64,000 bases of DNA from Flavobacterium subsaxonicum WB 4.1-42 = DSM 21790 (GCF_000422725.1 NZ_AUGP01000028.1:116858-180857), one strand, 5' to 3'; shown: positions 34,272 to 43,282, numbered from the stretch's first letter. Notes: generated by a model not told the origin, from the letters alone. Translations and numbers: made by a program.

Positions 34272-36266
34272 ATGATGAACTCAGAATTTGGAAGCATTTC
34301 GTTTGATCTACCCAAAAACCAGTCAAACGTGATCAAGGTAATTGGTGTAGGAGGCGGAGGCAGCAATGCTATTAACCACATGTTTAAACAGGGAATTAAA
34401 GGCGTAGACTTTGTAGTTTGTAATACAGATGCACAGGCTTTGCAAAACAGCCCTGTGCCTAACAAAATACAGCTTGGCCTTAACTTAACCGAGGGCCTTG
34501 GCGCCGGCGCAAACCCCGAAGTGGGGCAGCAGTCGGCTTTGGAAAGTATAGAAGAAATAGAAAAAATGCTCGATACCAATACCAAAATGTTGTTTATAAC
34601 AGCAGGTATGGGCGGCGGTACCGGTACAGGTGCAGCCCCGGTATTGGCACAGCTTGCCAGGGAAAGGGATATCCTTACCGTTGGTATTGTTACCATACCT
34701 TTTCAGTTTGAAGGTAAAGTACGATCAGACCAGGCACTGGCAGGTGTAGAGCGTTTAAGAAAACAGGTAGACTCGCTTATTGTTATCAATAACAACAAGC
34801 TTAGAGAGGTATATGGTAACCTTGGCTTTAAAGCAGGGTTCTCTAAGGCCGATGAAGTGTTGGCAACAGCATCTCGCGGTATTGCAGAGGTTATTACACA
34901 CCACTACACCCAGAATATCGACTTAAAAGATGCCAAAACGGTACTGTCTAACAGTGGTACAGCAATAATGGGATCGGCCACTGCATCTGGAGATAACCGT
35001 GCAAAAGATGCTATTATAAACGCATTAGACTCTCCGTTATTAAACGATAACAAAATTACAGGCGCTAAAAACGTACTGTTGCTAATTGTATCGGGCACTA
35101 CAGAGATTACGATTGACGAGATAGGCGAAATTAACGACCACATACAAAACGAGGCCGGCCACAACGCAAACATCATTATGGGTGTTGGCGAAGATGAAAG
35201 CCTTGGCGATGCTGTTGCAGTTACTATTATTGCTACCGGCTTTAACGTAGAGCAGCAAAACGAGATTGTTAATACAGAGCCTAAAAAAATTGTTCACGCT
35301 CTTGAAGAAGACCAGAAAATGGTACGCGACCTTACACAAAGGCCATTGGTACCATCGTTTGATTTTTCTGCACCTTTAGAAACAAGGCATGAAGCTAAAG
35401 CCGAAGAGCCTGTTGTTGAAGAGAAAATAGTGTATGCGCTTGAGGAGGAAGTATCTGAAAAAAAGCCAATAGCTGAAGCGGAGGCCCTGCCCACTTCAGA
35501 TTACATAAACAGCCTGGACGTTTTCTTCGAAATCGTTTCGCCTGTAAAAGCAACACCCGTACAAGTACCCGTTATTAAGGATGTAAGGGAGATTGAAGTT
35601 AGGGAACCTGAGTTTGTAATTGTAGAAAAGCAGGAGGAGCAGTTTACTTTTTCGTTTGATTTATCTGTAGATAATGCTAAAAGCGAAGAAAAACTACTGT
35701 TTAGCCTAACCGAAGAAACCCGTAACATACGCGTTCAGGAGCCGGTACAGGTTGTGCCTGTAACAGAGCTTAACGAAACCGGCATTATCCGTTACTCTTT
35801 AGAGGAGTACCTTGAAAAAGAGAACGAACTGGTAACATCTAAACCTGCTGCGGTAAAAGAAGAGCCGGAAGAATTAAGGTTTACCCTTAGGTCGTCTGCC
35901 GCGCCGGTACAAACGGCACAGCCCGTGCAGCCGGTACAACCCGTACAGCCGGAAGCACCTAAGTTTACGCATATTGCTGCAGAGCCACAGCAGCCGGTAT
36001 CGCCAATGGATATGACTATTGAAGATACACTACGCTTAAGGGCCGAAGAGCGCAGAAGGAAAATGAAAGATTTTAACCATAAATTCCACAATAACGCATC
36101 TAAAGTAGATGAGTTTGAAAGGGAGCCCGCATATAAAAGAATGGGTATCGACCTAAACGATAGCCGTGTAGACAACAGTAAATCGCGCTTGTCTTTAGGA
36201 ATGGATAGTAACGACGACCTACAGTTGCGTTCTAACAACTCGTTCCTGCATGACAATGTAGATTAA
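34272..36266 (+). CDS. ftsZ: Cell division protein FtsZ with very long C-terminal linker
   Basis: The tubulin-like GTPase forms the Z ring. The GTP loop GGGTGTGAAP and the VGVGGGGSNAINHM start are exact, and the core ends near residue 335. About 330 residues follow, against roughly 60 in E. coli. This linker is acidic and disordered-looking, with a PVQ repeat (35916-35954) and several copies of a short hydrophobic-Phe/Tyr-x-Leu motif. ATG codons at 34272 and 34275 are both possible; a GTG at 34266 is less likely. It ends the dcw operon, with a terminator 23 bp on. Confidence 0.95.
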   Translation: MMNSEFGSISFDLPKNQSNVIKVIGVGGGGSNAINHMFKQGIKGVDFVVCNTDAQALQNSPVPNKIQLGLNLTEGLGAGANPEVGQQSALESIEEIEKMLDTNTKMLFITAGMGGGTGTGAAPVLAQLARERDILTVGIVTIPFQFEGKVRSDQALAGVERLRKQVDSLIVINNNKLREVYGNLGFKAGFSKADEVLATASRGIAEVITHHYTQNIDLKDAKTVLSNSGTAIMGSATASGDNRAKDAIINALDSPLLNDNKITGAKNVLLLIVSGTTEITIDEIGEINDHIQNEAGHNANIIMGVGEDESLGDAVAVTIIATGFNVEQQNEIVNTEPKKIVHALEEDQKMVRDLTQRPLVPSFDFSAPLETRHEAKAEEPVVEEKIVYALEEEVSEKKPIAEAEALPTSDYINSLDVFFEIVSPVKATPVQVPVIKDVREIEVREPEFVIVEKQEEQFTFSFDLSVDNAKSEEKLLFSLTEETRNIRVQEPVQVVPVTELNETGIIRYSLEEYLEKENELVTSKPAAVKEEPEELRFTLRSSAAPVQTAQPVQPVQPVQPEAPKFTHIAAEPQQPVSPMDMTIEDTLRLRAEERRRKMKDFNHKFHNNASKVDEFEREPAYKRMGIDLNDSRVDNSKSRLSLGMDSNDDLQLRSNNSFLHDNVD

Positions 36267-36289
36267 CTAACCCAACAAATGTGAACCTT

Positions 36290-36326
36290 AACCCGAAAAT
36301 GCTATGTATTTTCGGGTTATTTTTTT
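36290..36326 (+). terminator. Terminator of the dcw operon
   Basis: AACCCGAAAAT (36290-36300) pairs with ATTTTCGGGTT (36308-36318) around a 7-nt loop and is followed by ATTTTTTT. Confidence 0.9.
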
Positions 36327-36355
36327 ATCTTCGCTGGCACATTTAAAACTACACT

Positions 36356-36805
36356 ATGAGTTTGCAAAATGATATTATGGAGGCCATAAAAACGGCCATG
36401 AGAGCAAAAGATACCGTTACGTTAGAATCGTTAAGGGCTGTAAAATCGGCAATATTGCTGGCGCAGACAGAAACCGGCGCTAAACAAGAGATATCTGAAG
36501 AAGACGAAGTTAAGCTGCTGCAAAGGCTGGTAAAACAGCGTAAAGACAGTGCTAAAATATACATAGAGCAGGGCCGCCAGGACCTTGCCGACCCCGAATT
36601 GGAACAGGCTGCGGTAATTGAAAAATTTCTGCCTGCACAATTAACCGAAGAAGAAGTAGAAGCCGTGGTTAAAAAAATCATAGCCGATAACAACTTTAGC
36701 GGCATGGCCGATATGGGCAAAGTTATGGGCATAGCCTCTAAAGAGCTTGCCGGCAGCGCCGATGGTAAAACCATTTCTACAGTAGTTAAAAAATCATTAG
36801 CATAG
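36356..36805 (+). CDS. GatB/YqeY domain-containing protein
   Basis: The 149-residue soluble protein is a stand-alone version of the C-terminal tRNA-binding domain of GatB (YqeY family). ETGAKQEISEEDEVKLLQRLVKQRKDS and the GMADMGKVMG segment are characteristic. The precise role is not established; tRNA-dependent amidation or a tRNA-related function is inferred from homology. It lies just behind the dcw terminator and 76 bp before a tRNA gene. Confidence 0.92.
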   Translation: MSLQNDIMEAIKTAMRAKDTVTLESLRAVKSAILLAQTETGAKQEISEEDEVKLLQRLVKQRKDSAKIYIEQGRQDLADPELEQAAVIEKFLPAQLTEEEVEAVVKKIIADNNFSGMADMGKVMGIASKELAGSADGKTISTVVKKSLA

Positions 36806-36810
36806 TTTAA

Positions 36811-36867
36811 GGGTTTAAAGTTTCAGGTTGCCGTACAGAACGGAAAAAAACTTTAAACTTTAAACCC
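36811..36867 (+). repeat. Inverted repeat between the YqeY gene and the tRNA
   Basis: GGGTTTAAAGTTT (36811-36823) is exactly complementary to 36855-36867, with a small CCGT/ACGG hairpin inside the loop. It could end the yqeY transcript, but no T tract follows. Confidence 0.5.
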
Positions 36868-36881
36868 GAAACAACATTACT

Positions 36882-36955
36882 GGCTGCGTAGTTCAACTGG
36901 ATAGAATATCAGATTTCGGCTCTGAGGGTTGGGGGTTCGAACCCCTCCGCAGTCA
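36882..36955 (+). tRNA. tRNA-Arg (anticodon TCG)
   Basis: The 74-nt cloverleaf folds fully. The acceptor stem is GGCTGCG/CGCAGTC with one G.U pair and discriminator A, and the D arm is GTTC/GAAT. The anticodon stem is TCAGA/TCTGA with loop TTTCGGC, which places TCG at positions 34-36. The variable loop has 5 nt, and the T arm is GGGGG/CCCTC with loop TTCGAAC. CCA is not encoded. It should read CGA and other CGN codons. Confidence 0.95.
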
Positions 36956-36960
36956 CACAG

Positions 36961-36986
36961 GCGTAACCTTAGGGTTGCGCTTTTTT
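36961..36986 (+). terminator. Terminator of the tRNA-Arg gene
   Basis: GCGTAACC pairs with GGTTGCGC (one G.U pair) around a short loop and is followed by six T. Confidence 0.85.
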
Positions 36987-37024
36987 GTTTATCAACATTA
37001 CCATTATTGTATATAGGTTATGCT

Positions 37025-37089
37025 ATCGCGTAGCGATTTAATTTCGGTAGCAACCGGATAGAATCCAAACCAATTTCCCGTAGGGAATT
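37025..37089. repeat. Cluster of short hairpins with GTA loops
   Basis: ATCGC-GTA-GCGAT (37025-37037) and TTCCC-GTA-GGGAA (about 37075-37087) share the same loop. A weaker TCGGT...ACCGG hairpin lies between them. The cluster stands between the tRNA terminator and the cytochrome peroxidase promoter and looks like a dispersed repeat. Confidence 0.5.
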
Positions 37090-37175
37090 AATTCTCTCGC
37101 GTTGAATGGTGTGCTGCTGTCCTTTCCTTCACTATTTCTTAACTCCTAATTAATACGCATTTTTTATTAGAGGTT

Positions 37176-37183
37176 TAAGTTTG
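37176..37183 (+). promoter_or_regulatory. -7 promoter element of the cytochrome c peroxidase gene
   Basis: TAAGTTTG matches TAnnTTTG and ends 18 nt before the ATG at 37202. This rules out the longer in-frame TTG start at 37181. Confidence 0.5.
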
Positions 37184-37201
37184 CGCAAAACGCGAACTAA
37201 C

Positions 37202-39025
37202 ATGTCTTTTCAATATTTAAAAGCTGCATCACTGGCTATAGTGCTAAGTGTTGCGGCAGTAATTTCTTTTTCTTTTACGGCTAAACCGGTGTATGCTGCC
37301 AGCAGTGTAATAACCAATTACAGTTACGAATTTAACCAAGCCGTAATAACCCTCGATGGCGCCGCCGAAAGCTTTAAGCAGGGCAAGATAAGTGCCGACT
37401 CCCTTAAAAATACACTGGCCGCCACAAGGCTCAGCTATAAAAAAATAGAGTTCTACCTCGCTTTCCATTACCCTGAATATGTTAAGGGCAACATTAACGG
37501 CGCCCCGCTAATGCAGATAGAAAAAGAAGGTACCCGCCCAAAAGTGGTAGTGCCTGTCGGTTTACAGGTGTTAGATGAATTGGTATTCTCTGACGAAGCC
37601 TCTGAAGAAAAAGTACAGATAGCCGCACTGGCCAAAAAACTGCGGGTAACTTACGGCCAGCTTTTTAACGACTTGGATAAGAACAAACAAGCGGGCAAAT
37701 TCGGCATTACAGCCATGAGGCTGCAACTGGTGCGAATTTTTACCATGGGCATAACGGGGTTTGATACACCGGGTTCGCTTAACGGCATACAGGAAACCGA
37801 AGCCTCCTTAACCGGCATGCTAAGCTACCTGCAGGAACATTACAAAAACGCCGATGTCGCTACCATTACCTTGTTTAACAATGCAATAGCGCAACTTAAA
37901 AAGCCTGTTTCTTTTGATGATTTTGATAGGGTAACGTTTTTTAAAAACTATATCGACCCTATTTATAAACAGTTAGGCAGGCTGGAAAACGATAAAGAGT
38001 CGGAATACATGCAGCAAACCACCGCATGGAATCCCGGCAGCAACTCTATTTTTTCGGAAGACTTTTTAAACCCGTATTTCTTTTCAGAACTTAAAGAGGG
38101 TGAGGATAGTGCACAATTGCGCTCTTTAGGTAAGGCCTTATTCTTTGATCCTGTGCTAAGTAACGATGGTAAAGTTAGCTGTGCCACCTGCCATCAGCCC
38201 GAAAAAGGCTATAGCGATGGTTTTGCCAAGTCTATTAGCAACATACAGGGCAAAACCGTATTGCGCAACGCCCCCACATTGCTTAACGCCGTGTATGCCG
38301 ACCGTTATTTTTACGACCTGCGTGCCTTTACGTTAGAGCAACAGGCAGAGCACGTTATCTTTAATAAAGACGAGTTTAACACCGCCTACGCCGCCATAAT
38401 TAAAAAGCTTGAAGGCCAACCGGAATACGCCAATAAATTCAAAACCGTTTTTGGCAAAAATAGCCTTACAAGGCAAAATTTCTCTAAAGCGCTGGCATCT
38501 TATGTGTTATCGTTAAAATCATTCAACAGCGAGTTCGATAAATACATGCGTGGCGAAATACCCACCATTGCACCCGAAGTTACACGGGGCTTTAACCTGT
38601 TTGCGGGCAAGGCCGCCTGTGCCACTTGCCATTATTCGCCAACCTTCTCGGGCTTGGTACCTCCCTTTTATAATGATAACGAAAGCGAAATACTGGGCGT
38701 GCTGAACATGCCCGAAGGTAAAACCCTGGATGCAGATAACGGCAGGCTTGATAACGAGGTGTTTACAGAGTATGCCTGGATATACGAGAAGTCGTTTAAA
38801 ACTACAACGGTAAGAAATGCAGCCCTTACGGCGCCCTATTTTCATAACGGTGCCTTCAAGACCCTGGAGGAAGTGGTAGAGTTCTACAACAAAGGTGGTG
38901 GCGCAGGTTACGGCATTAATGTAAAGAACCAAACCCTCTCGCCAGATCCGCTTAACCTTACCGAACAGGAAAAGAAAGACCTTATAGCCTTTATAAAATC
39001 GCTTACCAACGTGCTATCCTACTAA
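37202..39025 (+). CDS. Di-heme cytochrome c peroxidase with N-terminal extension domain
   Basis: The 607-residue periplasmic protein begins with a signal peptide (hydrophobic to about residue 28). A helical domain of about 230 residues follows, without heme motifs and reminiscent of the imelysin-like regions fused to such enzymes in Bacteroidetes. The C-terminal 330 residues are a MauG/CcpA-type di-heme peroxidase, with heme sites CATCH at C327-H331 and C473-H477. It would reduce hydrogen peroxide with electrons from cytochrome c, or oxidise another partner. The start is set by the promoter. It is monocistronic. Confidence 0.88.
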   Translation: MSFQYLKAASLAIVLSVAAVISFSFTAKPVYAASSVITNYSYEFNQAVITLDGAAESFKQGKISADSLKNTLAATRLSYKKIEFYLAFHYPEYVKGNINGAPLMQIEKEGTRPKVVVPVGLQVLDELVFSDEASEEKVQIAALAKKLRVTYGQLFNDLDKNKQAGKFGITAMRLQLVRIFTMGITGFDTPGSLNGIQETEASLTGMLSYLQEHYKNADVATITLFNNAIAQLKKPVSFDDFDRVTFFKNYIDPIYKQLGRLENDKESEYMQQTTAWNPGSNSIFSEDFLNPYFFSELKEGEDSAQLRSLGKALFFDPVLSNDGKVSCATCHQPEKGYSDGFAKSISNIQGKTVLRNAPTLLNAVYADRYFYDLRAFTLEQQAEHVIFNKDEFNTAYAAIIKKLEGQPEYANKFKTVFGKNSLTRQNFSKALASYVLSLKSFNSEFDKYMRGEIPTIAPEVTRGFNLFAGKAACATCHYSPTFSGLVPPFYNDNESEILGVLNMPEGKTLDADNGRLDNEVFTEYAWIYEKSFKTTTVRNAALTAPYFHNGAFKTLEEVVEFYNKGGGAGYGINVKNQTLSPDPLNLTEQEKKDLIAFIKSLTNVLSY

Positions 39026-39235
39026 TGGGGCGGGTGTTAACAATGCAGTAGCTCGTTTTTCAGGCGGTTATCAAAAAACGGTTTAGCTAAAGTTTAATAA
39101 CCTGTTTGGGCAATGTTATTAATAAATATATTAAAGGCTGTTTTGGGTAACAAAGGCTTAATATTTCACTTTTGGAGTTACAATTCGTTAATTATACTTT
39201 AAAAATGGCTTAAGGGGCAGGCATGTTTTTCAAAT

Positions 39236-39243
39236 TACTTTTG
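39236..39243 (+). promoter_or_regulatory. -7 promoter element of the PhoX-type phosphatase gene
   Basis: TACTTTTG matches TAnnTTTG, 32 nt before the ATG. The remaining 39026-39235 spacer shows no gene and no convincing terminator. Confidence 0.5.
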
Positions 39244-39275
39244 GCGTACAAAAATTTTACAAACAAAAACTAATT

Positions 39276-41828
39276 ATGAAAAAAAGCCTACTTTCTTTAT
39301 CGCTGCTATTCTCTATGTGGAGTTTTGCAGTGGTAGTATCGGGCAACGTGCCGTTGTTTAAGCCAATGTCGGCTCCAACCGAGGCCAAAGCCCCAGAAAC
39401 CAACAAAGTAAAAAAAGCAGCTAACAAAGCAGTGTTACACACCACCGCCAAAGTTAACGCTGCCGCTTTTACTTTAGACCCTGCAACCTATCCGTTAGGT
39501 AAAGATTCGCAATGGTCGTATTTAGACAACGGTACCAGCCTTGATGCTGTTGCCTGGAAAGTTGCCTCTTACGATAACACAGCATGGGCCAGCGGTGCTG
39601 CGCCACTTGGCTACGGCGATGCCCAGAACACGCTTATCTCTTTCGGACCCGATTCTGGTAACAAATACATTACCTCTTACTTTACAAGAGATATTAACAT
39701 CGATCTTGCCAATGTGGCCGAGTTTGTAGATTTCGGACTTAAAAGAGATGATGGTGCTGTAGTTTATGTAAACGGTGTAGAGGTATTTAGAGATAACATG
39801 CCAACAGGCGCTGTTACGTATCTTACCAATGCAGCATCTACTATTAACGATGCCGATGAGAACAGGTACTACGTACACCAGGTGCCTAAAACTGCTTTTA
39901 CACAGGGTGTAAACAGGATAGCGGTAGAAATTCACAACCGCGACGGGCAAAGCTCAGATCTTAAATTTGATATGTATATTCAGGATGCTTTTGATTCGAG
40001 CCTTGTTGTAAATTGCGACGAAGAGCACCTTGGTTGCTTTACATCAATCAACCCAACAGCGCAAACGCCTAATCTTATCATACCTCAGGAACACCGTTTC
40101 CAGCTTATGTTTAAAGAAGGAGATGCGTATACCGATGGTTCTGGTACCGTGCCTGGTCTTCACGATTTTTGCGCTTACCTGCCTGTAGATGGTAGCAGCA
40201 AAGAGGGCCGCCTTGCCGTTAACCACGAAAATAACCCGGGTGGTGTTTCTATTGTAAACCTGCATTTAGATACTGCCCAGTCGTTATGGTCGTTAGATAC
40301 ATCAGAAAAAGTAGACCTTTACAATACCGCTTTGGTTACAACTAACAGAAACTGTTCTGGTGGTATTACACATTGGGGTACATCTATAACTGCCGAAGAA
40401 GCTACGGCTGCAGGCGATGTTAATGGCGATGGCTACCAGGATGTGGGCTGGTTGGTAGAAATAGACCCTGTTACTGCTGCTGTTAAAGATTACGGTAACG
40501 GTCAGGAAAAACTTTGGGCTATGGGCCGTATGAACCACGAAAACGTGGTTGTAGCTGCCGATAACAAAACTTGCTATTATGGCGAAGATGGTGGTACGCA
40601 TTGTGTTTACAAATTTGTAGCCGATACTGCCGGAGACTTAACATCGGGTACGGTATATGTGCTTAAATTAAACTTAGGCCTGTCTAACGATGAGCCAAAC
40701 TCAAGCACTGCAGAGTGGATACAGGTGCCTAACACTACCCAGGCCGACCGTAACAACCTAAACACTGTAGCAGGTACACTTGGTGGTACTAACTTTAACG
40801 GTGTTGAAGATTGCGATATTAGCCCTATAGATGGTAAAATATACTTTGCTGCAAAAGGCAGAAACCGTGTTTACAGGTTTAAAGATAACGGTACTACCGC
40901 ATCTGAATTTGAAACGTTTGTTGGTGGTATGTCATATCCAATAGAAACTGCTACAGGTACGGTTAGCGAGCCTTGGGGTGATGGTAACGATAACCTTACG
41001 TTTGATGATAAAGGTAACTTATGGATGCTACAGGATGGTGGGCTTAACTACATTTGGGTTGTAAGGCCAGACCACGTACAGAGCGCTCCTAAAGTATTGC
41101 TTCACTCTTCTATGCCGGCCGGTGCAGAGCCTACAGGCCTAACTTTTACACCCGATTTTAAATACGGTTTCTTCTCTGTACAGCACCCTAATGGCAGTAA
41201 CACGCCGCAAACAGATGCTACAGGTGCAGAGGTTAGCATAAACTCATCGTCTATAGTTGTGTTCTCTTTAGCTAAAGACCTTGGTGCTAATGCCCCAATG
41301 GCCGATTTCCTTGCAGACGATTTAACAGTTAACACCAACCAGGTTGTAACCTTTACAGATCTTAGTACTAACACGCCAACAAGCTGGTTATGGACGTTTG
41401 AAGGTGGTACACCGGCAACATCTACAGCAGCGGCTCCAACCGTTACGTATGCTACAGCAGGTACTTATAATGTTACCCTTGTAGCAAGTAATACAACAGG
41501 CAGCAGCGAAGCAGTAACTAAGTCAGACTATATTGTTGTAGAGCAAACTGCAGGTGTAGATGGTGTTACGGGCTTAAATAATGTAACCCTTTACCCTAAC
41601 CCTACAAAAGGTAATATAACCGTAGAGCTTAACGAAGAGGCAGGCCAGAAAGTGGTTGTAGAGGTATACGACTTTTTAGGTAGAAAAGTATACAATACAG
41701 AAAACCAGACTACAGGTGCAGGCCAAAAAATAGAGCTTAACCTTGCTAACCTAATGGGCGACCAGGTGTTTTTTATCAAACTTAATGTGGGCGATAAATC
41801 AGGTAGCTACAAATTGGTTAAAAACTAA
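39276..41828 (+). CDS. PhoX-type phosphatase-like secreted protein with PKD domain and T9SS sorting domain
   Basis: The 850-residue protein starts with a signal peptide. About residues 60-235 form a beta-rich, carbohydrate-binding-like domain. The central part (about 245-670) resembles PhoX/DUF839 proteins: RLAVNHENNPGG and WAMGRMNHENVVV are typical, and PhoX enzymes use calcium and iron to release phosphate from esters. A PKD domain follows (about 675-755, VTFTDLSTNTPTSWLWTFEGG). The last about 80 residues (LYPNPTKGNITVEL...GSYKLVKN) are a type A C-terminal domain for the type IX secretion system. It is probably exported to the cell surface or medium. Confidence 0.85.
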   Translation: MKKSLLSLSLLFSMWSFAVVVSGNVPLFKPMSAPTEAKAPETNKVKKAANKAVLHTTAKVNAAAFTLDPATYPLGKDSQWSYLDNGTSLDAVAWKVASYDNTAWASGAAPLGYGDAQNTLISFGPDSGNKYITSYFTRDINIDLANVAEFVDFGLKRDDGAVVYVNGVEVFRDNMPTGAVTYLTNAASTINDADENRYYVHQVPKTAFTQGVNRIAVEIHNRDGQSSDLKFDMYIQDAFDSSLVVNCDEEHLGCFTSINPTAQTPNLIIPQEHRFQLMFKEGDAYTDGSGTVPGLHDFCAYLPVDGSSKEGRLAVNHENNPGGVSIVNLHLDTAQSLWSLDTSEKVDLYNTALVTTNRNCSGGITHWGTSITAEEATAAGDVNGDGYQDVGWLVEIDPVTAAVKDYGNGQEKLWAMGRMNHENVVVAADNKTCYYGEDGGTHCVYKFVADTAGDLTSGTVYVLKLNLGLSNDEPNSSTAEWIQVPNTTQADRNNLNTVAGTLGGTNFNGVEDCDISPIDGKIYFAAKGRNRVYRFKDNGTTASEFETFVGGMSYPIETATGTVSEPWGDGNDNLTFDDKGNLWMLQDGGLNYIWVVRPDHVQSAPKVLLHSSMPAGAEPTGLTFTPDFKYGFFSVQHPNGSNTPQTDATGAEVSINSSSIVVFSLAKDLGANAPMADFLADDLTVNTNQVVTFTDLSTNTPTSWLWTFEGGTPATSTAAAPTVTYATAGTYNVTLVASNTTGSSEAVTKSDYIVVEQTAGVDGVTGLNNVTLYPNPTKGNITVELNEEAGQKVVVEVYDFLGRKVYNTENQTTGAGQKIELNLANLMGDQVFFIKLNVGDKSGSYKLVKN

Positions 41829-41854
41829 TACGTTACAAAGTATATATACAAAAG

Positions 41855-41885
41855 AAGGATCGGCACATGTTGCCGGTCCTTTTTT
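41855..41885 (+). terminator. Terminator of the PhoX-type gene
   Basis: An 11-bp stem (AAGGATCGGCA with TGCCGGTCCTT, one G.T pair) with a 5-nt loop runs into six T. Confidence 0.85.
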
Positions 41886-41902
41886 ACTATTAAAATTTTT
41901 TT

Positions 41903-42808
41903 ATGAAAACAAAAATATCCATTGCCCTTTGCCTTTTGGCCGCTATGGCACAGGCGCAAAATGCAAACCCTATAAAAGAGCCGGTTTACGGCAGCGTAGC
42001 CACTGCACTGGCGGCACCCAAGCCTGCAACACAACTTAATTTAAGAGATCAGGGCGTTTTTCACTTACCCGAACAGTTGGGTACTTTACAGCAGCTGCAC
42101 TTTTTAAACCTTATGGGCAACAACCTGGAGGTTTTAGAAGATGATGTTTTTAAGCTGAAGCAATTAGAGGTACTAACCGTTAAGCTTAATGCGCTTAGGT
42201 ACCTGCCTAAAAGCATTGGCAACCTAAACAAGCTTATCAATTTTGATGCTACCGATAATTCCATTGCCTACATCCCTTCAGAAATTGGAAAGTTAACAAA
42301 GCTGCGTTTCCTTCACCTTTCTTATAATGCTATAACAGCATTGCCCACCACCATTGGCAACTGTAAAGCATTAGAGGTACTTGCTGTAGATAACAACCAG
42401 CTAAGTTTTTTGCCGCAGGAAATTTCGAAACTAAAAAAGCTAAAGAATTTTAACCTGAGCTACAACCAGTTTAACGAGTTTGATGCCCAGTGGACAAAAT
42501 TTCCGGCATTGGAAGAACTTAACATAGAATTCAATCATATAAAAGAGCTACCGCAATCTATCGGCGATCTTAAAAGCTTAAAGAGCGTGTTCTTTAATAA
42601 CAACAGGCTTGCAGCCTTGCCCGATGGTTTTACCAATTTGGCCAACCTGCAATTATTGTCGTTAGCTAACAATAACATTAAAGAAATGCCCAGGAATATA
42701 GGTAAGCTTGCCGAACTGAGGACATTAATATTAACGGGCAACCCCGTTACACCCGCCGAAAAGCAGCGCTTAAAACAGGAATTGCCAAATTGTAAAATAT
42801 ATTTTTAA
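41903..42808 (+). CDS. Secreted leucine-rich repeat protein
   Basis: The 301-residue protein has a signal peptide (residues 1-18, AMAQAQ) followed by about ten leucine-rich repeats of 23 residues (LxxLxxLxLxxNxLxxLPxxI), from about residue 55 to 290. Such repeats build a curved solenoid that binds proteins. No sorting domain or lipobox is visible, so it is likely periplasmic. The ligand is unknown. It lies 18 bp behind the terminator of the PhoX-type gene and probably has its own promoter within that short gap or relies on read-through. Confidence 0.85.
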   Translation: MKTKISIALCLLAAMAQAQNANPIKEPVYGSVATALAAPKPATQLNLRDQGVFHLPEQLGTLQQLHFLNLMGNNLEVLEDDVFKLKQLEVLTVKLNALRYLPKSIGNLNKLINFDATDNSIAYIPSEIGKLTKLRFLHLSYNAITALPTTIGNCKALEVLAVDNNQLSFLPQEISKLKKLKNFNLSYNQFNEFDAQWTKFPALEELNIEFNHIKELPQSIGDLKSLKSVFFNNNRLAALPDGFTNLANLQLLSLANNNIKEMPRNIGKLAELRTLILTGNPVTPAEKQRLKQELPNCKIYF

Positions 42809-42841
42809 CAAATATATAAAAATTGGCTTTTTTGGCAGGAT

Positions 42842-42875
42842 TTGTGTTACATCACATTTTAATGTAATACTTTTG
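42842..42875 (+). promoter_or_regulatory. Promoter with candidate operator for the metal-efflux operon
   Basis: TTG (42842-42844) and TACTTTTG (42868-42875) are 23 bp apart. Between them lies the inverted repeat TTACAT-N9-ATGTAA (42847-42867), which fills the spacer and would suit a dimeric repressor or activator. Confidence 0.5.
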
Positions 42876-42892
42876 CAGTTCAGAAAAAAGGA

Positions 42893-43282
42893 ATGAAGTT
42901 TATCAACAAATATATTAATGGTCGCACGTTGTGTTTGCTTATGGCATTACACATACTAAACTTTAGTATAGATAACCCCCACACCCTTTTTGAAGGTAAC
43001 AAGGTAGACGCTAAATTTAACGAGGTCGACTCGGTTGTAGAGTTAGTGTTAGAGGATGTAATGTGTATTGAAAATGCAATACCAGAGCATCACTCTAAAA
43101 CGCCAATTACCCATAAATTTAATGCCAAAAAAGTAGTCTGGACATTTGAGCAGTACGAACCCATACAATTTAAGGCCGCCGTTGCCGAAAATTTCAGGAT
43201 CGTGTTTGCCGATGACTTTTACCATAAACCCATCTACAATTCACCTTTAGTGAATATCTTTTCTCCGCCACCGGAGGCTTAA
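42893..43282 (+). CDS. Small protein of unknown function preceding the RND efflux genes
   Basis: The 129-residue protein has a hydrophobic stretch at about 12-25 (LCLLMALHILNFSI), perhaps a weak signal or anchor. An acidic segment contains VLEDVMCIENAIPEHHSK, with Cys, Glu and His residues that could bind metal, and the protein ends in a Pro-rich tail (FSPPPEA). I do not recognise a family. Its promoter and position make it the first gene of the heavy-metal efflux operon, so a periplasmic metal-handling or sensing role is plausible but unproven. Confidence 0.6.
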   Translation: MKFINKYINGRTLCLLMALHILNFSIDNPHTLFEGNKVDAKFNEVDSVVELVLEDVMCIENAIPEHHSKTPITHKFNAKKVVWTFEQYEPIQFKAAVAENFRIVFADDFYHKPIYNSPLVNIFSPPPEA

